Source of the DNA: Euryarchaeota archaeon UBA250
Lineage (GTDB): Archaea; Thermoplasmatota; Poseidoniia; Poseidoniales; Thalassarchaeaceae
Direction: 5' to 3'
DNA: 15,747 nt
Assembly (NCBI GenBank): GCA_002504845.1
Contig: DATW01000038.1
Coordinates: 1 to 15,747, forward strand
The notes under the pieces are model-generated. The model saw nothing but the letters and a program-made list of their open reading frames with translations, ran no database searches and was not told where the DNA came from. A program made the position numbers and the translations under genes. This document shows, piece after piece, positions 1-6,778 of this stretch; the stretch's first letter is position 1, and the number at the start of each line of letters is the position of its first letter.

Positions 1-579
1 GACGATGATGGGGACGGCGTTCAGGACGCTGTGGATAATTGTCCAGACACGCTTGCCACAATGAGCCAGACAGATACAGCAGGGTGCTCGGCCGAACAGA
101 GGGATACAGACGATGATGGATCGAACGACTTCCTCGATGATGACGATGATGGCGACGGATGGACGGATTTAGATGAAAGCGCATGCGATTCAGACCCTCT
201 TCTGGTAACAGATAAGCCAATAGATAGCGATGCAGATCTAACATGCGATATTCTGGATGAAGATGATGACAACGATGGTATTTCGGATCTGCTAGATGCC
301 TTCCCATTAGATCCATCCGAGAGCATTGATACGGATGGCGACTTCATCGGCGACAATTCAGATACTGACGACGACAACGACGGAGTACTCGATGTGAATG
401 ATGCATACCCTCTTGATGAGACGAGGACGTATGACGAGAGGGTTCTGATAGGAGCTGCAGCCATAGGAGCAGCACTAATCGCAGCTCTGGGTGTTGCATC
501 TGTCTTGGGCGTTAAGAAAAGAAAAATCAAGCCGGACAATACCGATATTCAGATGATGCTTCAGGCACTCGAGAGATAG
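1..579 (+). CDS. Surface protein with acidic calcium-binding (TSP3-like) repeats, C-terminal part
   Basis: The reading frame is open from the first base, so the N-terminus lies outside the window; 192 codons remain. The visible part is extremely rich in Asp, with repeats of the form DxDxDGxxD, including one with the thrombospondin type 3 ending DNCPDT and two 'D-FPLD' or 'D-YPLD' turns. Repeats of this kind bind Ca2+ and form rigid stalks in extracellular proteins. A hydrophobic segment of about 24 residues (about 442-513) rich in Ala, Leu, Ile and Gly is followed by KKRK and a tail of roughly 20 residues. This reads as a single C-terminal membrane anchor with the repeats outside and a short tail inside. 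There is no PGF-CTERM motif, unlike the Fas1 protein later in the window. The stop lies 16 bases before truD, so co-transcription is possible. The ligand or partner cannot be told from this fragment. Confidence 0.85.
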   Translation, partial: DDDGDGVQDAVDNCPDTLATMSQTDTAGCSAEQRDTDDDGSNDFLDDDDDGDGWTDLDESACDSDPLLVTDKPIDSDADLTCDILDEDDDNDGISDLLDAFPLDPSESIDTDGDFIGDNSDTDDDNDGVLDVNDAYPLDETRTYDERVLIGAAAIGAALIAALGVASVLGVKKRKIKPDNTDIQMMLQALER

Positions 580-595
580 AATATGGGGCCATAAA

Positions 596-1858
596 ATGGC
601 AAAGATAAGGACAACACCTGAAGAATTTCAGGTGGATGAGTTTTATTCTGAAGATGAACTGATTTTTACAGAGGACACAGCACTTCCTTATCGAATATTC
701 AAATTGACAAAGACTGGATGGGAGACCCAGGCCCTCTCGTCGAATATATCGAAAAAACATGGGATACCTGTCGACGCATGGGGCTTTTCAGGGCTCAAGG
801 ATAGACGTTCAAAGACGACTCAACTAGTTTCGTTACCTTCCAGATATGCCCCTAAAAATCGGATTTCGGGAAAGGATTGGACGCTCGATCCTCATGGGGC
901 CTTCGATCGGCATCTAAAATCGGGCGATCACAGCGGAAATAGATTCTCAATAGTAGTCAGAGATATACGGCATAGAGAGACACAGTTGCTCGCGAGTCGA
1001 GTTGAGCAGATTTCAAAGATAGGACTACCAAACTGGTTCGACTCGCAGAGATTCGGCTCGGCAGCTATCGGAAAATTGCCCGGTGAGTTGCTCATGAAGG
1101 GAGACTTGGTAGGAGCGATGAAACTTCACTTGACAGAACCCCAACCATCAGATCGCTCAAGCCGACGCAGGGACAGGAAGTATCTGAAGTCAATTTGGCC
1201 AGACATCGATAGGGTCAAGATCGATTCCATCGATCATCAGCCTTTCAGACGAATCATAGATGGCTGGAAGTCATCTTCGAAATCAACACCTCAGAAAAAA
1301 TCCCTTTACGAATCATCCTTGTCTGCGTATCTCGCAATGCCCAGAAGGCTACGCGGCCTTTGGATATCAGCATGGCAATCGTATATCTGGAACGATGTCC
1401 TTAGGAACGCTCTCGTTGAAAACTTCGAGAACCACTTATTACGACCAGTAGACATAGGCGTGGGAGGACCACTTCTCTATCCAGAGGCCCCCCCAGGGAG
1501 GCGCGGATACGCCAAGAGGTCTCTAGTAGAATCTCTAGCAAAACGTCTGAAAGAGATTCCTGAGTCTATTAGGATGCCAGTACCGTCCATGGCAAAGGAG
1601 TCGAAGACCGACGATCTAATGGTATCGAGAATGCATTCGAATCCGCCCAATCCTGATACAGACTTCAATCTTCTAAAGATCAAAATGGCAGATTTTAGCC
1701 GTGAAACAGTCTTGTATCCTGAAGAAGTTCTATGCACAGAACCTGTTATTGACGATATGCACGGTTCCCCGAAACATAAGAGGTGGACTTGTAAAATTTC
1801 ATTCACCCTGCCGCCAGGGTCATATGCCACTAACGTAATACGGAGATTGTTCGATTGA
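596..1858 (+). CDS. truD: tRNA pseudouridine synthase TruD
   Basis: This 420-residue protein belongs to the TruD/Pus7 family, which isomerises uridine to pseudouridine in tRNA (U13 in E. coli tRNA-Glu; Pus7 relatives also modify other sites). The length fits archaeal members. The motif GFSGLKDRRSKTTQ at residues 63-76 carries the catalytic Asp (D69). Further family blocks are GNRFSIVVRDI (114-124), GLPNWFDSQRFG (143-154), and the C-terminal LPPGSYATNVIRRLFD. The N-terminal 'EEFQVDEFYSE' is also typical. The conserved His usually found before the 'xxKTxxxT' stretch appears replaced (YRIFKLTKTGWET), which is a minor divergence. The ATG at 596 gives the expected family N-terminus. The gene follows the surface protein by 16 bases and converges with the HAD phosphatase, the two stops being about 25 bases apart. 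Identification is secure; the exact tRNA target in this organism is inferred. Confidence 0.96.
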   Translation: MAKIRTTPEEFQVDEFYSEDELIFTEDTALPYRIFKLTKTGWETQALSSNISKKHGIPVDAWGFSGLKDRRSKTTQLVSLPSRYAPKNRISGKDWTLDPHGAFDRHLKSGDHSGNRFSIVVRDIRHRETQLLASRVEQISKIGLPNWFDSQRFGSAAIGKLPGELLMKGDLVGAMKLHLTEPQPSDRSSRRRDRKYLKSIWPDIDRVKIDSIDHQPFRRIIDGWKSSSKSTPQKKSLYESSLSAYLAMPRRLRGLWISAWQSYIWNDVLRNALVENFENHLLRPVDIGVGGPLLYPEAPPGRRGYAKRSLVESLAKRLKEIPESIRMPVPSMAKESKTDDLMVSRMHSNPPNPDTDFNLLKIKMADFSRETVLYPEEVLCTEPVIDDMHGSPKHKRWTCKISFTLPPGSYATNVIRRLFD

Positions 1859-1883
1859 AGATCCGAATCATCAATATCCCCAA

Positions 1884-2606
1884 TCACCTAAGGAGCAATT
1901 CCAGCATTTCGATAACCCCCAAAGGTCCCTTCTTCTGAGTGACACTATCAGCAGCATTGCGCACCTCATCTATTGCTCCATCAACAGCCACAGAGTAACC
2001 CGTTAGATTGAACATTGGAACATCATTCAACGCATCTCCGCAGGATAGAACTCTGGATGGGTCAATTCCCCTTCTGGAGAGCTGAATCTCCAATGCCGAT
2101 CTCTTATTCACGCCTCTTTCGGTAACATGTATGGCAAAACCAGTTCCAACGACCCTAAGATCTGACCACTCAGAGTCGGCAAGAAGAGTGCGCATACGAT
2201 CCACATCATAAGGCCCCGAAACACACCACTCAGTCTCTCTCCATCTATTCGACTCAATTCCCTCTGGGTCAATTTCTTGCATCTCGCCTGCCAACCACTC
2301 AATCGCATCCCTGCATCTCTCACCATTCGCCATCGGCTCTATGCCTCTTTTCTGTGGCCCATCCCAAAGAATCCCTCCGTTCTCTGCTACAATAAATCCA
2401 GACAAGCCAAGAGCCTGGTGAACAGGAGTCAGATTTGGCAAGGTTCTTCCCGATGCGAGAGACACAGAAACACCATTCTTTTCGATTTCCTTTACCAAAC
2501 CAATCAATCCCTCAGGCATGCCCGATCTATCCATCAAGGTCCCGTCAACATCAAACACAATCATGTCAATATCTGTAAGATTTGGAATTTTGATGCCATC
2601 CTTCAT
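1884..2606 (-). CDS. HAD-superfamily phosphatase, archaeal phosphoglycolate phosphatase type
   Basis: From the ATG at 2606 this is a 240-residue HAD hydrolase with all four motifs: DVDGT (nucleophile D19, acid/base D21), SGR with S52, the lysine of GVNKRSAL (K168), and GDALND (D191, D195). The segment between motifs II and III is the size of a C2 cap, as in the Cof/sucrose-phosphatase branch that includes the archaeal phosphoglycolate phosphatase of Thermoplasma (TA0175 type). The expected reaction is Mg2+-dependent hydrolysis of a small phosphate ester such as 2-phosphoglycolate; the substrate is inferred from family only. The frame stays open upstream to an ATG at 2690, but that start would run into the divergent metal ATPase gene and adds a basic, non-family extension. 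A later start at 2564 (MIVFDVDGTL) is also possible. The gene is convergent with truD and divergent from the ATPase. Confidence 0.85.
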   Translation of the reverse strand: MKDGIKIPNLTDIDMIVFDVDGTLMDRSGMPEGLIGLVKEIEKNGVSVSLASGRTLPNLTPVHQALGLSGFIVAENGGILWDGPQKRGIEPMANGERCRDAIEWLAGEMQEIDPEGIESNRWRETEWCVSGPYDVDRMRTLLADSEWSDLRVVGTGFAIHVTERGVNKRSALEIQLSRRGIDPSRVLSCGDALNDVPMFNLTGYSVAVDGAIDEVRNAADSVTQKKGPLGVIEMLELLLR

Positions 2607-2645
2607 GCGTCTCGCCCGGATGACCCTCACAGCCCGCAGTTTGAA

Positions 2646-2654
2646 GTTATACGT
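2646..2654. promoter_or_regulatory. Possible shared TATA region between divergent genes
   Basis: The stretch GTTATACGT is the most AT-rich part of the gap between the phosphatase start (2606) and the ATPase. Read on the minus strand it gives GTATAAC, about 42 nt before the phosphatase ATG. Read on the plus strand it lies about 20 nt before the ATG at 2671, slightly too close for leaderless transcription from that codon, which would favour a later ATPase start. Archaeal TATA boxes are short and degenerate, so this is only a candidate. Confidence 0.3.
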
Positions 2655-2670
2655 ACCTGCACGCATCTTC

Positions 2671-5259
2671 ATGGATACAGACAAATTCACCCTAGATGCG
2701 TCTGATATTCACCCTCTGAAATCTCCTATGGATTTCAGAGATATAGGCGATATATCGCTAATGAGAATGAATCTTCCAGATTACGAAAGCATCGATGAGT
2801 CAGAATTATTGGCTGATGGAATTATTGAATTTGAATGGGGAATTCGCGGCATAGATTGTCCAGATTGTGCAATGAAGGCTACTACGGTTCTGAAGAGAAT
2901 GCCCGGAGTGACTGAAGCCAGAGTATCAGCTACCGAGGGACGAGTAAGAGTTGCCATGGACATTTCTGTGGGACGAACTTCGAGAGCATGCACCGTCCTT
3001 TCCGGACTCGGGCATACCCCTGATATCGGGTGGGAAGAGATTATTGGTGTCACTCCTTCTATCGTTGCGTCAACTAATGGAATAGACAAACATCAGCTGA
3101 AAAATAGAATCTTGGAAATACCCGGAATTCTAGATGTCCGATTTGAAGATGCAACAATCGAAATAATCAGAGTCCCAATTAAAGACCTTAGAGTAAGAAA
3201 TTATGCAGGATATAAATTGAACAAGATACTAGGGGGGAGATTGAGAACAAGACCCTCATCTACCATACGTCTTCGAGATGATCAAAAACAACTCATTGCT
3301 GCAATCATGACTATTCCATCCCTGCTTGCAGTAATGTTTCTGTCAAGTTCTGAGATGCCAAGCATAGTTCCTGCATCACTAACAATTCTGACAGTGATGT
3401 TCGCCGGACAGCCAATGTTCAAAACGGCTATAACGAGCCTTTTCAACATGGTTTTAGGCTTCCAATTTCTAACTTCGATGGCAGTCATAGGGGCCTTACT
3501 TCTCACAGAATGGGAAGAAGCGATAATTGTAACAGGACTAGTAGCCCTTGCAGCATATATCGAGGAGAGAACCTTATTCGAGGCAAGAAAAGCCATGCAG
3601 GGAGGACTTGACCGTCTTCCCAAATCAGCACGTGTCATTACAGAGTCTGAAGGGCATTCGCATTCGACGGGTGTAGAGGCTCATGGGGACGGCAAAACTC
3701 CGATTGAGGACGTTGTACCTGGAGATGTCATAGAAGTGAGGTCAGGCGAAATAATTCCTGTTGACGGCATGGTGATTGAAGGAAATGGTTTGGTTAATCG
3801 CTCTCCGTTGACTGGAGAACCGATACCTGTATCGGTAGCGGAGGGGGCATCTGTGGAAGCAGGACTGAATTTAGTCCGCGGACCAATCTCAATTCGCACG
3901 GTTGAGGTAGGAAGTAAAACGCGACTTTACTCGTTGATTGAGATGGTCAGGAAATATCGAGAAACTCCAACTTCAACTCAATCCATAATCGAGCGCTTCA
4001 CCGCTGTGTGGGTGCCCTTGGTACTTGCTTCCTCAATTGCATATGGATTGTATTCCGGCGACATGGTCGCAACGCTCATTCTCTGGGTCGTCTCCTGTCC
4101 ATGCGCTCTTTTGCTCGCTGCACCAGTGCCTCATGCAACCGCACTATCCGCTGCCTCCGCTGCCGGGGTGGTGGCACGAGGAGGAGATGTAATTGAGAAC
4201 ATAGCAAGTGCGAATCTAGCTTTCTTGGATAAAACTGGAACACTCACCTCCGGTCAGCCCACCCTCGAGCAGATATACACGATAAGGGGAGTAGACCAAG
4301 GATTCGCACTTTCGATAGCAGCTGCTCTTGAGATGAAAAGCAATCACCCCTATGCGGACGCAGTGATCGAAGAAGCAGAAAAACGTATGATAGAGCCCTC
4401 AAGCATCGTATCTATCAGCGATGGAGAGGCCGGCGTCAGAGGGGTATTGGATGGCTCCCATGCTGCATTCGGAGCCTCCAGTTGGATCAAATCATCCGGT
4501 TTCAAAATCAATCAAAGACTAGAGAAAATTCAGAAAACCACATCATCAGAAGGACTCGGTAGCAGCTTATTGGCTTTCGAAGGTCGTACAATCGCACTAT
4601 TCACGTTTAGGAATGACGATTTGAGAGCCGGTGCTGATACGCTCGTGACATCGCTTATGGCCAATGGGGTAGAAGTACAGATCCTCTCTGGCGATCAGCA
4701 ACTTGCAGTTGAGAGATTCGGACAATCGCTAGGAATCCCAAGATCAAGATGTAGGGGCGATGTTGACCCAGAAGGAAAAGCACTCTTTGTAGAGCAGATG
4801 ACTGCTGCGAGGCCCACTTTGATGGCCGGTGATGGCTTCAATGACTCCGGCGCTCTTGCAACTGCCACAGTGGGAATAGCAATGGGATCCGGCGATCAGA
4901 TAAATTTGGATGCTGCAGATGTACTCATACCGGGCCAGGATCCAATGATAATAGCCAAACTAGTCGATATATCAAAGCGAACCAGGAAGAGAGTCTCATA
5001 CAATATCGCGATCTCAATGGGAGTCACATTGTTACTTGTGATGACGACATTACTGGGTCTGAATTCTAGTATAGCCATTGGAATTGCTCTTCATGAGGCT
5101 TCCGTGTTTATCGTAATACTGAATGGTATGCTCGTGAAGGACTCAGGAGACTCGCCATTCATCGTCGTCAGAAACGTTGTAGGACACTTATTTAGAGACT
5201 CCAAGGAAGCCTTCACTACCGCAATAAATAGCAGGAAGGTCTCTGCGACCACTTCATGA
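2671..5259 (+). CDS. Heavy-metal-transporting P1B-type ATPase
   Basis: Taken from the ATG at 2671, the product is 862 residues. Family features in order: an N-terminal HMA metal-binding domain with GIDCPDCA (C63, C66); a second HMA-like region (about 125-185) without the CxxC; two helix pairs (about 208-250 and 264-302); the actuator domain with TGE (381-383); two helices (about 446-489), the second holding the metal-binding CPC (C476-P477-C478); the phosphorylated Asp D520 in DKTGTLT; H559-P560 of the nucleotide domain; GDGFND (D721); and two last helices. The protein should pump a transition or heavy metal ion out of the cytoplasm using ATP. CPCALLLAAP and HEAS (808-811) in the last helix fit Zn/Cd/Co-type pumps better than Cu pumps, but specificity is unsettled. 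A His-rich loop (H329, H331, H338) lies in the actuator region. The start is uncertain: ATGs at 2728 and 2761 keep every domain, and inverted repeats lie before 2761. Confidence 0.93.
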   Translation: MDTDKFTLDASDIHPLKSPMDFRDIGDISLMRMNLPDYESIDESELLADGIIEFEWGIRGIDCPDCAMKATTVLKRMPGVTEARVSATEGRVRVAMDISVGRTSRACTVLSGLGHTPDIGWEEIIGVTPSIVASTNGIDKHQLKNRILEIPGILDVRFEDATIEIIRVPIKDLRVRNYAGYKLNKILGGRLRTRPSSTIRLRDDQKQLIAAIMTIPSLLAVMFLSSSEMPSIVPASLTILTVMFAGQPMFKTAITSLFNMVLGFQFLTSMAVIGALLLTEWEEAIIVTGLVALAAYIEERTLFEARKAMQGGLDRLPKSARVITESEGHSHSTGVEAHGDGKTPIEDVVPGDVIEVRSGEIIPVDGMVIEGNGLVNRSPLTGEPIPVSVAEGASVEAGLNLVRGPISIRTVEVGSKTRLYSLIEMVRKYRETPTSTQSIIERFTAVWVPLVLASSIAYGLYSGDMVATLILWVVSCPCALLLAAPVPHATALSAASAAGVVARGGDVIENIASANLAFLDKTGTLTSGQPTLEQIYTIRGVDQGFALSIAAALEMKSNHPYADAVIEEAEKRMIEPSSIVSISDGEAGVRGVLDGSHAAFGASSWIKSSGFKINQRLEKIQKTTSSEGLGSSLLAFEGRTIALFTFRNDDLRAGADTLVTSLMANGVEVQILSGDQQLAVERFGQSLGIPRSRCRGDVDPEGKALFVEQMTAARPTLMAGDGFNDSGALATATVGIAMGSGDQINLDAADVLIPGQDPMIIAKLVDISKRTRKRVSYNIAISMGVTLLLVMTTLLGLNSSIAIGIALHEASVFIVILNGMLVKDSGDSPFIVVRNVVGHLFRDSKEAFTTAINSRKVSATTS
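2714..2740. repeat. Perfect 10-bp inverted repeat at the 5' end of the metal ATPase gene
   Basis: CTCTGAAATC (2714-2723) and GATTTCAGAG (2731-2740) are exact reverse complements separated by seven bases. An ATG in the ATPase frame (2728) sits inside the spacer. This could be an operator for a dimeric metal-responsive repressor, or an RNA hairpin in a leader if translation starts at 2761. It could also be chance within coding sequence if 2671 is the true start. Confidence 0.6.
2747..2758. repeat. 12-bp perfect palindrome before the ATG at 2761
   Basis: GCGATATATCGC is its own reverse complement and ends two bases before the in-frame ATG at 2761. Its core GATATATC also resembles a TATA element. 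Palindromes of this length are expected a few times in a window this size, so the interest comes from its place beside the inverted repeat at 2714-2740. Confidence 0.5.
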
Positions 5260-5281
5260 ACAAGAACAGGGAGCGAGTTAC

Positions 5282-5674
5282 GTGGACGGCCGACCGGAGA
5301 TCGAATCGAAAGTTGCACCACCCGTGGCAAGATGTGCCCATTGCCAAGGCATGCTCCCCCTAGGTTTGGGTGAGAAGACCTGCGTCCTGTGCGGTGCAGT
5401 GTGCCGAGTAACGCATGAGCGCACGATCATAGATTTACGAGAGGAGAAGATACCATGTCCGAAGTGCTCTACGCTGGTCGTAGCTGGTACTGAAGAGAGG
5501 CCTGTTGACTTGATTTGCGGGTCCTGTCAAGGACCGTTCAGAATAATCCCCAAGGTAGTCAAGGTCGAGATTGGATGTCCATCTTGTGACAGAATGCTAA
5601 GACTCCGTCCAAGGCCGGGCTCTAGGAAAATATCTTGCCCAGCATGTGAAAGTGAGTTCTCTGTGACATTCTAA
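5282..5674 (+). CDS. Small protein with three zinc ribbons
   Basis: This 130-residue protein has six CxxC knuckles, which pair into three zinc ribbons: C18/C21 with C34/C37, C59/C62 with C79/C82, and C99/C102 with C119/C122. The loops between paired knuckles are 12, 16 and 16 residues. The last ribbon has the pattern CPSC, then basic residues, then ISCPAC followed by FxVxF, typical of short prokaryotic ribbons in RNA-, DNA- or protein-binding proteins. No catalytic domain, signal peptide or membrane segment is visible. The GTG at 5282 is the only start that keeps the first knuckle; an AGGGAG lies about nine bases before it, and the first ATG in frame (about 5351) would destroy the first ribbon. 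It starts 22 bases after the metal ATPase stop and is probably co-transcribed with it. A role as zinc-binding adaptor is possible, but function is unknown. Confidence 0.85.
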   Translation: MDGRPEIESKVAPPVARCAHCQGMLPLGLGEKTCVLCGAVCRVTHERTIIDLREEKIPCPKCSTLVVAGTEERPVDLICGSCQGPFRIIPKVVKVEIGCPSCDRMLRLRPRPGSRKISCPACESEFSVTF

Positions 5675-5678
5675 CTTC

Positions 5679-5700
5679 TTCAGGGACTTTGAAGTCTGAA
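5679..5700. repeat. Imperfect inverted repeat between zinc-ribbon and coiled-coil genes
   Basis: TTCAGGGACTT and AAGTCTGAA pair as TTCAG-ACTT with AAGT-CTGAA, with a two-base bulge on the left arm and a two-base centre. It lies just after the zinc-ribbon stop and about 30 bases before the coiled-coil ATG. It may be an operator, a processing or termination hairpin, or chance. No T-run follows it. Confidence 0.35.
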
Positions 5701-5731
5701 GACTCCCTCGAACTGCCCCGGACGTGGTCGT

Positions 5732-6778
5732 ATGGAGGACTTAGATACCTCGAGTAATACCGTCGATACGCTCTCAAAGATGCGTAGAGAACGAATCAAC
5801 TGGGTCAATGGAAATCGATCAATTTCGATCAACTCCGAGACCCTTGATTCAGCTACCGATTCAATGAAGGCTGAGTTGAATAAGGCGATATCGGACACAA
5901 CTGCCCGTATGGAGAACGTCCGCCAAGTAATAGCGGAAGCACAGAATGAACGTATCGAGCAAGACCTTCGTAGGATAAGCGAAGACATGGTGGAGATGAA
6001 TGAGGAGCAGATATCCGAATTCGAAAGCCGCGCGCTACGAGCAGAAGAAAGACATCAGAGGTTGGACATGGAGTCAAGGCTTGCACACGAGGAAAGGCGT
6101 ATCCGCGATCGGCTAGATGTCGATAGAAGACGCAGATCCGATCTATTAGCACTCAGAACAAGAGAACGCATATCCTCCGATATCGAGGTTGAATACGAAG
6201 AGAGACTCGATGCATTGAGAAAGAGAATTGAGATGGAGCACGAATTGGAGTTGGAAAGATTGGAAAGAAGACTTGAGAATGAACTCTCCAACGCTCTTTC
6301 TAACTCCATAAGAATAAGGTTGGACGCAAAGAGAATCGAGCTACAGGCTGAGATGGCGGAGCGCCTTAGATCGTATAGGATAAAGCGAGAGGCGGAGATT
6401 ACGAATCGTATAGAAGAGCAAAGGGCAAAGATAGAAGCTGAGAATAAAGAGGCAATATCAATCCGTTTAAGCTCCATGGAAGCTGCTGCAACATCTGAAA
6501 TCGATGGAGACCTTGAGGCATGGTTTACTGCTGAAAATGAGGCTATGAAGAAGATAGCCACCATGAGGAGGAGAGAGACACTACTCTCTGCTTGGGCGGA
6601 TCTTGAAAGAAGACTAGAAATCAATCGATCACAGAGGATTTCCGATCTCAAGAACCGACTCCGTTCGTTCGCTGATCAAGGCATCGAAACTCCAGACGTC
6701 GACTCAATTGAGAGGGAGCTGTTGAAAGAGTGGGATCGCATAGTCGAATCAGCTGCCTCGTCAATAGTCGATAGCTAA
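5732..6778 (+). CDS. Long coiled-coil protein of unknown function
   Basis: This 348-residue protein is almost wholly charged helix: Arg, Glu, Leu, Ile and Ala dominate, and heptad-like spacing runs from about residue 45 to 310, with Pro nearly absent. Cys, a signal peptide and membrane segments are absent, so a cytoplasmic rod or dimer is likely. A less charged N-terminus (1-40, rich in Ser, Thr and Asn) and a C-terminal piece after the only Pro-containing turn (about residue 320) may be small caps. No ATPase head of the SMC or Rad50 kind is present. It follows the zinc-ribbon gene by 57 bases on the same strand, and its stop overlaps the stop of the convergent ParA gene. It could be a structural scaffold or an effector partner for a neighbouring ATPase; this is inference from position only. 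The ATG at 5732 is the first in the frame after the intergenic inverted repeat. Confidence 0.8.
   Translation: MEDLDTSSNTVDTLSKMRRERINWVNGNRSISINSETLDSATDSMKAELNKAISDTTARMENVRQVIAEAQNERIEQDLRRISEDMVEMNEEQISEFESRALRAEERHQRLDMESRLAHEERRIRDRLDVDRRRRSDLLALRTRERISSDIEVEYEERLDALRKRIEMEHELELERLERRLENELSNALSNSIRIRLDAKRIELQAEMAERLRSYRIKREAEITNRIEEQRAKIEAENKEAISIRLSSMEAAATSEIDGDLEAWFTAENEAMKKIATMRRRETLLSAWADLERRLEINRSQRISDLKNRLRSFADQGIETPDVDSIERELLKEWDRIVESAASSIVDS

Noticed and set aside
2518..2670. Upstream extension of the metal ATPase frame to the ATG at 2518
   Set aside because: It would lie antisense over the start and first motif of the HAD phosphatase gene, whose DVDGT motif is intact, and the extension has no family resemblance.
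2607..2690. Longer N-terminus for the HAD phosphatase from the ATG at 2690
   Set aside because: The extra 28 residues are not typical of the family and would overlap the divergent ATPase start; the ATG at 2606 leaves room for a promoter.
6055..6651. Minus-strand open frame of 198 codons opposite the coiled-coil gene
   Set aside because: Its Ser-, Leu- and Arg-rich composition is what the complement of a charged helical coding region gives; there are no motifs.
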